From Abditibacteriota bacterium (GTDB lineage Bacteria; Armatimonadota; UBA5829): a stretch of 45,652 nucleotides of DNA. Location of the stretch: positions 1-45,652 of the forward strand of contig JAFZNQ010000112.1 in NCBI GenBank assembly GCA_017552965.1, read 5' to 3'. The position numbers and the translations under genes were made by a program. The notes below the pieces were generated by a model. It saw only the letters and a list, made by a program, of their open reading frames with translations, was not told the origin of the DNA and ran no database searches. Below, piece by piece: positions 18,001 to 24,518 of this stretch (its first letter is position 1; the number at the start of each line of letters is the position of its first letter).

Positions 18001-18283
18001 AGGGGATGCCGCCTGCGGCCAGCAGGCTGCCGCCATTTTGTATAAAGGCGTTCAGGGCGTCCACTCCCTCGGAGGGAAAGCGGCTGCAGTCGGTCAGCAC
18101 CAGCACGTCGTCCCTGCCGCCCCGGAAGTCGGCCATGGAGCCCAGCTCCGCCGTGGCAAAGCCTCTGGAGGCCAGGGCGTCCATAAGGACCGGGTCGGCA
18201 GCCGTGCCGCCCCGGAACCAGGCTGTCTTTGCGCAGACGGGCAAAGCGCAAAGAAGGATAAGCGCGATCAGTGTGTGTCTCAT
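15020..18283 (-). CDS. Large secreted glycoside hydrolase-like protein (GH-A clan TIM barrel)
   Basis: A 1087-residue exported protein with a signal peptide (MRHTLIALILLCALPVCA). Residues of about 20-125 resemble a glutamine-amidotransferase/ThuA-like region (DVLVLTDCSRFP, NGGSLLAAGG). The middle section has beta-sandwich character. A TIM barrel starts near residue 531 (VPVGVNYWPMY) and continues to about 870. Candidate acid residues are Glu in YDLGWEVSLG and in PVVWIEYGVHL, typical placements for the acid/base and nucleophile of clan GH-A. A C-terminal beta domain follows. I cannot assign a CAZy family or substrate. GGGGAG precedes the ATG and an extended -10 promoter lies just upstream. Confidence 0.75.
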   Translation of the reverse strand: MRHTLIALILLCALPVCAKTAWFRGGTAADPVLMDALASRGFATAELGSMADFRGGRDDVLVLTDCSRFPSEGVDALNAFIQNGGSLLAAGGIPFSEMTVRLGNEDVPAGGLAQKASSEGGVTLADPALPGSISRFTVTSCNSLPGRHFETASPEGRPAFHITNDGADTWESYTGSLPELEVPERPLFAVSIRGSRYSPSLSLGIREKDGSRWFSHISLSEEWKTYVISPRDFGMWDNSRDGKRGGAGDRLDPGNMASFEFAIMSAVQEEEDYPATTPTGKPQDIYIGALRLIPGGSLPEIREPMEMPAFFPAVHMYRCSADTVTFEGGSIEVSEAVMPFYRNQGYGLDNRGAFRQVPLAMCVEKGREKGMAAQAVFHREDSAFHGGTWVFAGIDPDALAGAPALVDRLADCFTDRPRFLCAGTSRFSYMPGERITVGARTVNAEGASVRILIKDEPWTPVFTRTVKPGETASLTLSEPGFYTAEITLEKDGQVTDRITQDFSVFDSRSRAWDHIIRSEEGHLWKGDEKWVPVGVNYWPMYATGVPLRTAEGGGAWLAADEYLPDRIEADLRLLSDMNVNVVSTQYLRLSEAPQIRDFLERCEKYGIKAHLFLEGCHPLDVREETAAALVRAACLGQARAMFCYDLGWEVSLGDEASRRHLDGKWNRWLMREYGSAETALTLLGWTPSITDGAYGGPTDMQIRQPDTKSLPFIAAYRRFLDDLIGKGLQRSVRNLRKYDPWTCMGLRNGAGGNGTVVYAHIFPYDMKAGARHLDILCPEGYNLGATSLYMGMGELTNLQCRLVSGGKPVVWIEYGVHLFIGAAQLGYRQEDALKKLQYQTNYYRTMADFVARSSATGSFAWWYPGGYRIDERSDYGIAEPDLTPRGALLALSDRAADQLKGDLWPREADETLVYDRDLYARGYGDFFEQYAMHVSERLQEGKYTRLVTPGTGLTTRTLKPEGVGNIPYRGVGPVKYLDSEIDSIVCGAETLIESGVLRPRPGARFTVTMANIDDCLWENEGAGRVRLRVSWDGGEAFYPLDRPAGYLATARASFTLKEQPSAIRLRLVADGIGAFGEEAELELLWQQ

Positions 18284-18309
18284 ATATTGCTCCCCTTGTC
18301 GTCAGTATT

Positions 18310-18318
18310 ATTATAGCA
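18310..18318 (-). promoter_or_regulatory. Extended -10 promoter (TGC-TATAAT) before the large hydrolase gene
   Basis: Minus-strand TATAAT (18315-18310) is directly preceded by TGC. No -35 match is seen. It lies 27 bases before the ATG at 18283, in the only gap of the minus-strand run 22053-13046, so it probably starts a second transcript. Confidence 0.6.
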
Positions 18319-18350
18319 CAAAAGGATGCTGCCCGCGCCGGCCGCAGCCT

Positions 18351-19148
18351 TCAGACCAGCGAACGGATATATCCGAGGGAGGCCAGAGCCTTGTCCAAAA
18401 ACTCTTCCGGCGGCAGAGAGCTGTATTCCGGGGAGTTGTCTGCGTTGACCTCCAGATGCAGGGAGCCCTCATAGGGGGACGCCTTGACAGCGCCCATGAC
18501 CTTCTGCCAGTCGGCAGACCCGCTGCCGGGCAGGGCGTGCTTGTCCCGGTCGCCCTCATTGTCGTGGAGATGCAGCGCCAGCAGTCTGCCTGCATAGCGC
18601 GCGAGGGGGTCTGCGTCCGTCTTTTGGAAGCATAGGGAGTGGCCCGAATCGTAGCAAAAGCCCAGATAAGGGGAGTCTATCCGGTCCAGGATCTCCAGGG
18701 CAAAGGTGTGTCGGATGTTCTCGGCGGCCAGGCGCACCTTTTTGCTCTCCGCCAGCCGGGTCAGAGCCTCCAGCCTTTCTCTCCCCTTGGCGGTGATCTC
18801 TTTCGGATGATGCCAGCTGGTGATGTGGACCACGCATACGGGAACGCCCAGGTCCGAGCAGAGGCCTACGTTCTTTTCGATGACGCTATAGGCCTGCTCG
18901 CCCTTGGGGCCGTATTCGAATATATAGCCCGTCACGTCAAAGGGGGTGTGGATGAATTCTTTTTCCAGGCCCAGAGTGTCCGCCAGCGCGGACAGCCTGC
19001 GCAGCTCCTCCTCGTCGGTCCATTCGTGGTCTATCCCCCACAGGGACACCGCGTCAAAGCCGGCGGCCTTGATGAGCCTCATCTTGTCTTCGAGAGACAG
19101 GCCGAGATAGCCGAAAAAGTTGTATATACCGTTTTTGGGACTCAGCAT
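18351..19148 (-). CDS. Sugar phosphate isomerase/epimerase-family TIM-barrel protein
   Basis: A 265-residue cytoplasmic protein of the xylose isomerase-like/AP endonuclease 2 superfamily. Metal-ligand motifs are visible: RLAAENIRH, FCYDSGHSLCF, LLALHLHDNEGDRDKH, SLHLEVN. The family interconverts ketoses or inositols and has many functions, so the substrate is not assigned. The start ATG overlaps the stop of the U32-family gene by one base (TGATG), indicating coupling. Confidence 0.85.
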   Translation of the reverse strand: MLSPKNGIYNFFGYLGLSLEDKMRLIKAAGFDAVSLWGIDHEWTDEEELRRLSALADTLGLEKEFIHTPFDVTGYIFEYGPKGEQAYSVIEKNVGLCSDLGVPVCVVHITSWHHPKEITAKGRERLEALTRLAESKKVRLAAENIRHTFALEILDRIDSPYLGFCYDSGHSLCFQKTDADPLARYAGRLLALHLHDNEGDRDKHALPGSGSADWQKVMGAVKASPYEGSLHLEVNADNSPEYSSLPPEEFLDKALASLGYIRSLV

Positions 19149-20314
19149 CAGTCTATGATCCTTCTCAATATAGAATATGGCGGCAGGTCTGTCACCAGCA
19201 GGTGATCGTTGTTGGCTTTGGTGAGGACCCGGCCCTCCGTGTCGGTGAAGGTCTCCGGGAGAGTGACGGTCCTGACTCCGGCGGGGGTGAGCAGCTCTGC
19301 CTCTTCGCCGCCCTCAAACGAATTGTTGACCCGCAGCAGGCCGTCGGCGCCTGTGTGCCCCAGCAGCCTGGAGGTGAACAGGTAGGAGGAAGACCCGGTC
19401 TTGTAGTCCTCCGGGCCGATCTGTCCCTTCATAAAGCCTTCGGTGTAGCCCCGGTTGCTCACCCGGGACAGCAGAGTCTCTGTCTCTTCCCCGTCCATGG
19501 GCTCTCCGTCCAGCAGCCTCCTGTAAACGTTTACCACCGAGGCTATGTAGTGGACCGTCTTCATGCGGCCCTCTATCTTCAGGGAATCTATGCCTATGTC
19601 CGCCAGCCTGCCTGCATAGCGCCAGAGGGCCAGATCCCGGGTGTTGAAGAGATAGAGGCCCCGGGAGTCTTCAAAGACGGGCAGCAGGGAGCCGGGGCGC
19701 TTTTCTTCCACGAGATGATAGCTCCAGCGGCAGGGCTGGGCGCACTCGCCCCGGTTGGCGCGCCGGCCCGTCAGATAGTCGCTGATGGCGCAGCGGCCGG
19801 AGTAGGAAAAGCACACGGAGCCGTGGACGAACACCTCCAGCTCTATCTTTCCGTAAGTCAGCTCCCTGATCTCCGCTATTTGTTCAAAGGACAGCTCCCG
19901 GGCCAGGTTGACCCTGGCGCAGCCCAGGTCGGCGTAAAAGAGAGCCGTCTGGGCGCTCATGGTGTTTGCCTGGGTGGATACGTGTATGGGGGTCCGGACG
20001 TCTGCCTTCGTGAGAGCCGCCATGAGGCCCGGGTCCGCCACGATGAACCCGTCCGCCCCATCGAGGGACCCCGCCAGGTCAAGGATGGCTCCGTATTCCC
20101 CCGTAAAGGGATACACGTTCAGTGTGACATAGGCCTTTTTGCCCCGGTCATGCAGATACCGGAACGCCCGGGAAGCCTGGTCGGGGGTGAAGTTGCCCGC
20201 ATAGGAACGGAGAGAATACTCCCCGAGCCCGAAATATACCGCGTCGGCTCCGTATTCGGCGGCCCAGATCAGCTTTTCCGGGTCGCCGGCAGGGGCCAGC
20301 AGCTCGGGCTTCAT
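19148..20314 (-). CDS. U32 peptidase-family protein (tRNA/rRNA hydroxylation-type)
   Basis: A 388-residue protein of the U32 family; characterised relatives (TrhP, RlhA) take part in hydroxylation of tRNA uridine-34 or 23S rRNA rather than proteolysis. The N-terminus KPELLAPAGDPEKL and ADAVYFGLGEYSLR are typical. The U32 signature E-x-F-x-x-G-S-x-C-x(4)-G-x-C-x-I-S is complete (EVFVHGSVCFSYSGRCAIS), followed by RGECAQPCR. ATG at 20314 overlaps the proS stop (TAATG). The longer open frame to 20497 lies inside proS and is not used. Co-transcription with proS fits a translation-related role. Confidence 0.9.
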   Translation of the reverse strand: MKPELLAPAGDPEKLIWAAEYGADAVYFGLGEYSLRSYAGNFTPDQASRAFRYLHDRGKKAYVTLNVYPFTGEYGAILDLAGSLDGADGFIVADPGLMAALTKADVRTPIHVSTQANTMSAQTALFYADLGCARVNLARELSFEQIAEIRELTYGKIELEVFVHGSVCFSYSGRCAISDYLTGRRANRGECAQPCRWSYHLVEEKRPGSLLPVFEDSRGLYLFNTRDLALWRYAGRLADIGIDSLKIEGRMKTVHYIASVVNVYRRLLDGEPMDGEETETLLSRVSNRGYTEGFMKGQIGPEDYKTGSSSYLFTSRLLGHTGADGLLRVNNSFEGGEEAELLTPAGVRTVTLPETFTDTEGRVLTKANNDHLLVTDLPPYSILRRIID

Positions 20315-22053
20315 TATCTGACCTCGCCGGCCCTGAGGCTGAGCTCCTCGTAAAGTCTGCCCCTGAGGTCCAGCACGGCGGCGGAAGCCTCGCCGATGGG
20401 GACAGACTCCTTGCGCTGCTTGTCCCTTCTCAGGGACAGCTCCGCCTTGCCCTCGGCGGCTCCCTTGCCTACCACTACCTGAATGGGAATGCCCCACAGG
20501 TCATTGTCCTTGAACTTGACGCCGGGCCTCTCGTCCCGGTCGTCCAGGAGCACGTCCGCGCCGGCCATGGACAGCTCCTCGTAGAGCCGGGTGGCCATGG
20601 CGCACTGGGTCTCGTCGGCGGGGTTCACCAGGATGACCGACACCTCAAAGGGAGCGACGGACACGGGCAGGATCATGCCGTCCTTGTCATTGCTGACCTC
20701 GATGATGGCGGACATGAGCCGGCTGACGCCCATGCCGTAGCAGCCCATGATAAAGGGCTTCTCGGCGCCGTCCTCTGCCAGAAAGCCGGCGTTCATCTTG
20801 TCGGAATAGAGGGTGCCCAGCTTGAAGATGTGGCCTACCTCCATGCCCTTTTCGGTCTGGAGCTTGCCGTGACAGCGGGGGCAGGGGTCTCCCTTTACAG
20901 CGATACGCAGGTCGGCATATTCGGGCTCGGGAAAGTCTCTCCCGGTGTTGACGTTGATGATGTGCACGTCGGTCTCGCAGCCTCCCACGGCGTAGTTGAC
21001 CATGTTGCGGATCTCGTTGTCCGCTATGAGCCGGTCCACCTTGCCCAGCCCCACGGGGCCGGCAAAGCCGGTGTCGGCCCCTGTGACCCGCATCACGGTG
21101 TCGGGCTCCGCCATCTCCAGGCTCTTGGTTCCCACTGCCCGGGCGGCCTTGCTCTCGTTCAGGTCTCTGTCTCCCCGGAGAAGGAAGGCATACACCTTGC
21201 CCTCGTGCTCATAGATGAGGGTCTTCACCAGCTTTTTGGGGCTGATCTTCAAAAAGGAAGCCACCTGGTCTATGGTCTTGGCCCCGGGGGTAGCCACCCT
21301 TTCCATGGGAGCGGGCTCCTCGGAGGAGGGGCGGTCACTGTGGGCGATCTCGCATTTTTCGGCGTTGGCGCTGTAGCCGCACTGAGGGCACACGAGTATG
21401 GTGTCCTCGCCCGAGTCGCAGATCACCATATATTCCTGATTTTCCTTGCCGCCTATGGCGCCTGAGTCTGCGTCCACCACCTGCGGAGCGATGCCGCAGC
21501 GGCGGAAGGTCCTGCCAAAGGCTATGAACATCTTGTGATACGACCGGTCCAGGCCCTCCCAGGAGCTGTCAAAGGAATAGGCGTCCATCATGATGAACTC
21601 TCTGCCTCTCACCAGGCCGGCTCTGGGCCGCGCTTCGTCTCTGCCCTTGGTCTGTATCTGATAGAGATTGAGGGGCAGCTGCCTGTAGCTGCGGACGTCC
21701 CGGCGGACTATGTCCGTCACCACTTCCTCATGGGTAAAGCCGATGGCGTAGTCGGCGTTTTTGCGGTCCTTGAGCTTGAAGAGCACGTCCAGGTCCCACC
21801 TGCCGGTCTCCTTGTAGAGATCGCCGCTGACCAGGGCGGGCATGAGTATCTCCTGGGCTCCCTGCCGGGCCAGCTCCTCCCGCAGGATGCGCTGTATCTT
21901 GCAGAGCACCTTGTAGCCCAGGGGCAGATAGTCGTAGATGCCAGCGGAGACCTTGCGTATAAAGCCGGCCCGCAGCAGCAGCTTGTGGCTGATGATCTCA
22001 GCCTCGGCGGGGATCTCTCTCAGAGTGGGTGAAAACATATTTGAAGCGCGCAT
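20314..22053 (-). CDS. proS: Prolyl-tRNA synthetase, bacterial type with editing domain
   Basis: A 579-residue class II aminoacyl-tRNA synthetase charging tRNA-Pro. Visible parts: N-terminal catalytic core (VSAGIYDYLPLGYKVL, GFTHEEVVTDIV), motif 2 VRGREFIMMDAYSFD, an inserted YbaK-like editing domain at about residues 225-385 (KTLIYEHEGKVYAFLLRGDRDLNESK), motif 3 GCYGMGVSRLMSAIIE, and a C-terminal anticodon-binding domain. The length is that of the standard ProS of Bacteria. GAGG precedes the ATG, with an extended -10 promoter 38 bases upstream of the start codon. Confidence 0.97.
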   Translation of the reverse strand: MRASNMFSPTLREIPAEAEIISHKLLLRAGFIRKVSAGIYDYLPLGYKVLCKIQRILREELARQGAQEILMPALVSGDLYKETGRWDLDVLFKLKDRKNADYAIGFTHEEVVTDIVRRDVRSYRQLPLNLYQIQTKGRDEARPRAGLVRGREFIMMDAYSFDSSWEGLDRSYHKMFIAFGRTFRRCGIAPQVVDADSGAIGGKENQEYMVICDSGEDTILVCPQCGYSANAEKCEIAHSDRPSSEEPAPMERVATPGAKTIDQVASFLKISPKKLVKTLIYEHEGKVYAFLLRGDRDLNESKAARAVGTKSLEMAEPDTVMRVTGADTGFAGPVGLGKVDRLIADNEIRNMVNYAVGGCETDVHIINVNTGRDFPEPEYADLRIAVKGDPCPRCHGKLQTEKGMEVGHIFKLGTLYSDKMNAGFLAEDGAEKPFIMGCYGMGVSRLMSAIIEVSNDKDGMILPVSVAPFEVSVILVNPADETQCAMATRLYEELSMAGADVLLDDRDERPGVKFKDNDLWGIPIQVVVGKGAAEGKAELSLRRDKQRKESVPIGEASAAVLDLRGRLYEELSLRAGEVR

Positions 22054-22090
22054 AAAATGACCTCGGAAAACTATGGAATACTACACACTT

Positions 22091-22099
22091 ATTATAGCA
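22091..22099 (-). promoter_or_regulatory. Extended -10 promoter (TGC-TATAAT) for the proS operon
   Basis: Minus-strand TATAAT (22096-22091) preceded by TGC. A convincing -35 is not visible at 16-18 bases. The transcript would cover proS, the U32-family gene and the TIM-barrel isomerase gene. Confidence 0.6.
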
Positions 22100-22165
22100 T
22101 ATCGGCCCGGCAAATAAAAGAACGGGGCTCCGGCAAGGGCCGCCGCCCGCCGGGGCCGGGCCGGC

Positions 22166-22198
22166 AAGAAAAAGGCCGGAAGGAGCTTCCTTCCGGCC
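22166..22198 (-). terminator. Rho-independent terminator of the seven-gene metX-glycosidase operon
   Basis: An 11-bp perfect stem (22174-22184 with 22188-22198, loop of three) is followed on the minus strand by TTTTTCTT (22173-22166). It lies 10 bases after the GH127-like gene. Confidence 0.88.
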
Positions 22199-22207
22199 GT
22201 ATGCCGT

Positions 22208-24514
22208 CTATTTGTCGAGCCTGAAGGGGTTCCCCTTTTCGTAGGGCATATCCTTTTGGCCTGTCCCCTTGATCCAGGTGGCGAAAAAGGAGCCGGTCTC
22301 GGCGGCGCTGTCATAGTCCGTGAGGGTGACTGTGTTCCCATCCGTGTCTCTGAGCTGCACCGCGATCCCCAGAGTGCCCTCCGGATCATCCTTGACCACA
22401 GCGTTTTTGAGGGCGCTGACGTCTATGACCGGGGCGGAGCGCCGGTCCAGGAACTCTATGACGTTCACCGCGCAGTCCAGGGAGGCCTCCTGCTTTTGGC
22501 CTGTCACCTCTATCTCCAGAGTGTGCCTGCCGGGGCCCAGGCCCTCCTTTTCCCACACTGTGGAGAGAAACAGGTCCTTGCGGCCCTGGTTGTAGCCGAA
22601 CAGGTCTCCGGCATCGACCCCTTCCCTGTAGAGGTCCACCGTGTCCGCCAATTTGCCGTCTATATACACGTCGGCGATACCGGCGTCGTTGAACCTGTTG
22701 TAGGTCCAGGCGCAGTAGTCTCCTTCAAACTCATATCTGATGCGGCTGCCTGGCTTCACCGAGCGCAGGCCGTGGAAATAGGGCAGGTGTCTGGCTCTCA
22801 GCCATTCCTGCCAGTCTTCCCCGTATCGGGCGTAGTCGGCGGGGCTTTTTTTCTGCAGGGCCAGGAGCACGGGGCCTCTGTATATGCACACCTTGCCCTC
22901 GGACTCCTCATGGCCCGTCTGATATCTGAGGCTCATGTCAAAGCCGATGTCGATGCGGTCGCCCTTTTGCCAGTCTCTTTTTATCTTCAGATACCCGCCG
23001 CTTTTGACTCCCTTCACGCTGCGGCCGTTCACCGACACGGAGGTCTCCCGGCTCCAGCTCGGGATCCTGAGGGAGAGGGTAAAGGAGGCCTCGCTGCCGG
23101 GGCTCACGGCTATGGAAACGCTGCCGTTCCGGGGATATCCGCCGGAGACCTCAAGGGTCACGGGCATATCCTTGTAATAGCCCGTGAGGACGCTGTCCCC
23201 GTACCAGTTGAGGGCCGGGCCTTCCTTGCCGGACATCAGGGCCCAGTCGGTGACTATGGCCAGCCCCCTGATGGCGTTCACCGTGCAGCAGTCTATGCCG
23301 TTGTTGCGGGCGGCCTCCCACAGGTTGGGGTCGGAGGGCACCACCATGCCGTCCATGGGGGTGTTGTAGCTGGTCCACCGGCCGTCCCGGGACAAAAAGC
23401 CCAGAGCCGCGTTGCAGACTGTCACCTCCAGCTCGTCGGCGTAAAGGGAATTGCCGGTGGCCCGCAGAGCCTCCACTCCCAGAGCCTCCCAGGCTATGGT
23501 GCAGCAGGTCTCCTCGCTGCGCACGTCCCAGGGGTTGCCGTTGGCCTGCTCCATGCTGGTCCAGGCGCCGTTGTTGTGCCGGTCATACCGGGCTATGCCG
23601 TGGAAGATGTTTTCAGTGGCGGTCCTGTAGTCCTCGTTGCCCGTGAGGAAATACATCTCCGGGATGATGAGGGCTGAGTGCAGGGCCTCCCAGCGGATGC
23701 CTCCCGCTCCGTTGTTCTGATACCAGGCTTCGCCGGCCAGGGCGCGGTTGAGAAAATTCAGGTTGAAGTGGGGGTCCGGGAACACCTTGTCGATCATATT
23801 TTGGCAGAACTTCAGGTATTTCTCGTCCCCGGTGATCTTATACAGATACGCCATGGAGTGGCCTATGGCCCAGTTGCAGTAGCCGGAGTCCGTCCAGGCC
23901 AGGCGGATGGGGTCGTCGAGAAACTTCTCGCACACCAAGTCGGCCATTTTCACGGCGCAGTCGAGGGCCCTTTGGTCCCCGGTGTCCTCGTACCACAGCA
24001 GCATGCCGTGCATGATGTGGTAGTGGTTCCACAGGTCCCAGCTCACCTTGCCGCATATGGACTTGTGGCCTATGCCGGTGAGCTGATAGGGCTTGGACCA
24101 GACTCCCAGATAGCCGTTGTCCGCCTGCAGGTCTATGATCCTGCCCACGAAGCCGTAGATGTATTCCCTCAGCTCCTCGTCTCCCGCCATGCGCCGGAGA
24201 TACACCAGGCTCCGGAGGAACTTGCCGGGAAACTCGCCGGACCAGGGCAGGACCTCGGGGCATTCCTCTCTCTTGCGGAACAGCTCCAGCATGGAGGGAT
24301 TTTGCTTCTCCAGAGTGGCTGCCCAGTTGTCCTTCAGGTTCTCGGCCTGCTCGCCGAAAAAGCCTCTGAATTCGCAGGCCGTCCGCCAGTCTCTCGTCAA
24401 GACCGGCTCCTGCTTGTAGTCCAGTGTGTGTCGGGGGTTTTTCATATTTGCATCCTTTGCAAAAAGGCATACGGAGCATGCCAGTATAAGTAATATCAAT
24501 ACAGAGCTTTTCAT
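22208..24514 (-). CDS. Secreted GH127-type beta-L-arabinofuranosidase-like protein
   Basis: A 768-residue exported enzyme of the former DUF1680 family, which releases beta-L-arabinofuranose from plant hydroxyproline-rich glycoproteins or related glycans. Signal peptide MKSSVLILLILACSVCLFA. The (alpha/alpha)6 barrel follows. The family's zinc-cysteine site is visible as SEETCCT (Glu and Cys ligands) and GIDCCTVNAIRG (Cys pair including the nucleophile Cys). C-terminal beta domains complete the protein. I start at 24514 because a signal peptide begins there; the frame to 24598 reads into the preceding gene. It follows the GH32-like gene by four bases and ends the operon. Confidence 0.85.
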   Translation of the reverse strand: MKSSVLILLILACSVCLFAKDANMKNPRHTLDYKQEPVLTRDWRTACEFRGFFGEQAENLKDNWAATLEKQNPSMLELFRKREECPEVLPWSGEFPGKFLRSLVYLRRMAGDEELREYIYGFVGRIIDLQADNGYLGVWSKPYQLTGIGHKSICGKVSWDLWNHYHIMHGMLLWYEDTGDQRALDCAVKMADLVCEKFLDDPIRLAWTDSGYCNWAIGHSMAYLYKITGDEKYLKFCQNMIDKVFPDPHFNLNFLNRALAGEAWYQNNGAGGIRWEALHSALIIPEMYFLTGNEDYRTATENIFHGIARYDRHNNGAWTSMEQANGNPWDVRSEETCCTIAWEALGVEALRATGNSLYADELEVTVCNAALGFLSRDGRWTSYNTPMDGMVVPSDPNLWEAARNNGIDCCTVNAIRGLAIVTDWALMSGKEGPALNWYGDSVLTGYYKDMPVTLEVSGGYPRNGSVSIAVSPGSEASFTLSLRIPSWSRETSVSVNGRSVKGVKSGGYLKIKRDWQKGDRIDIGFDMSLRYQTGHEESEGKVCIYRGPVLLALQKKSPADYARYGEDWQEWLRARHLPYFHGLRSVKPGSRIRYEFEGDYCAWTYNRFNDAGIADVYIDGKLADTVDLYREGVDAGDLFGYNQGRKDLFLSTVWEKEGLGPGRHTLEIEVTGQKQEASLDCAVNVIEFLDRRSAPVIDVSALKNAVVKDDPEGTLGIAVQLRDTDGNTVTLTDYDSAAETGSFFATWIKGTGQKDMPYEKGNPFRLDK

Positions 24515-24518
24515 GTTA

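Noticed and set aside
20315-20497. N-terminal extension of the U32-family gene
   Set aside because: It reads through proS out of frame; the family N-terminus starts at 20314.
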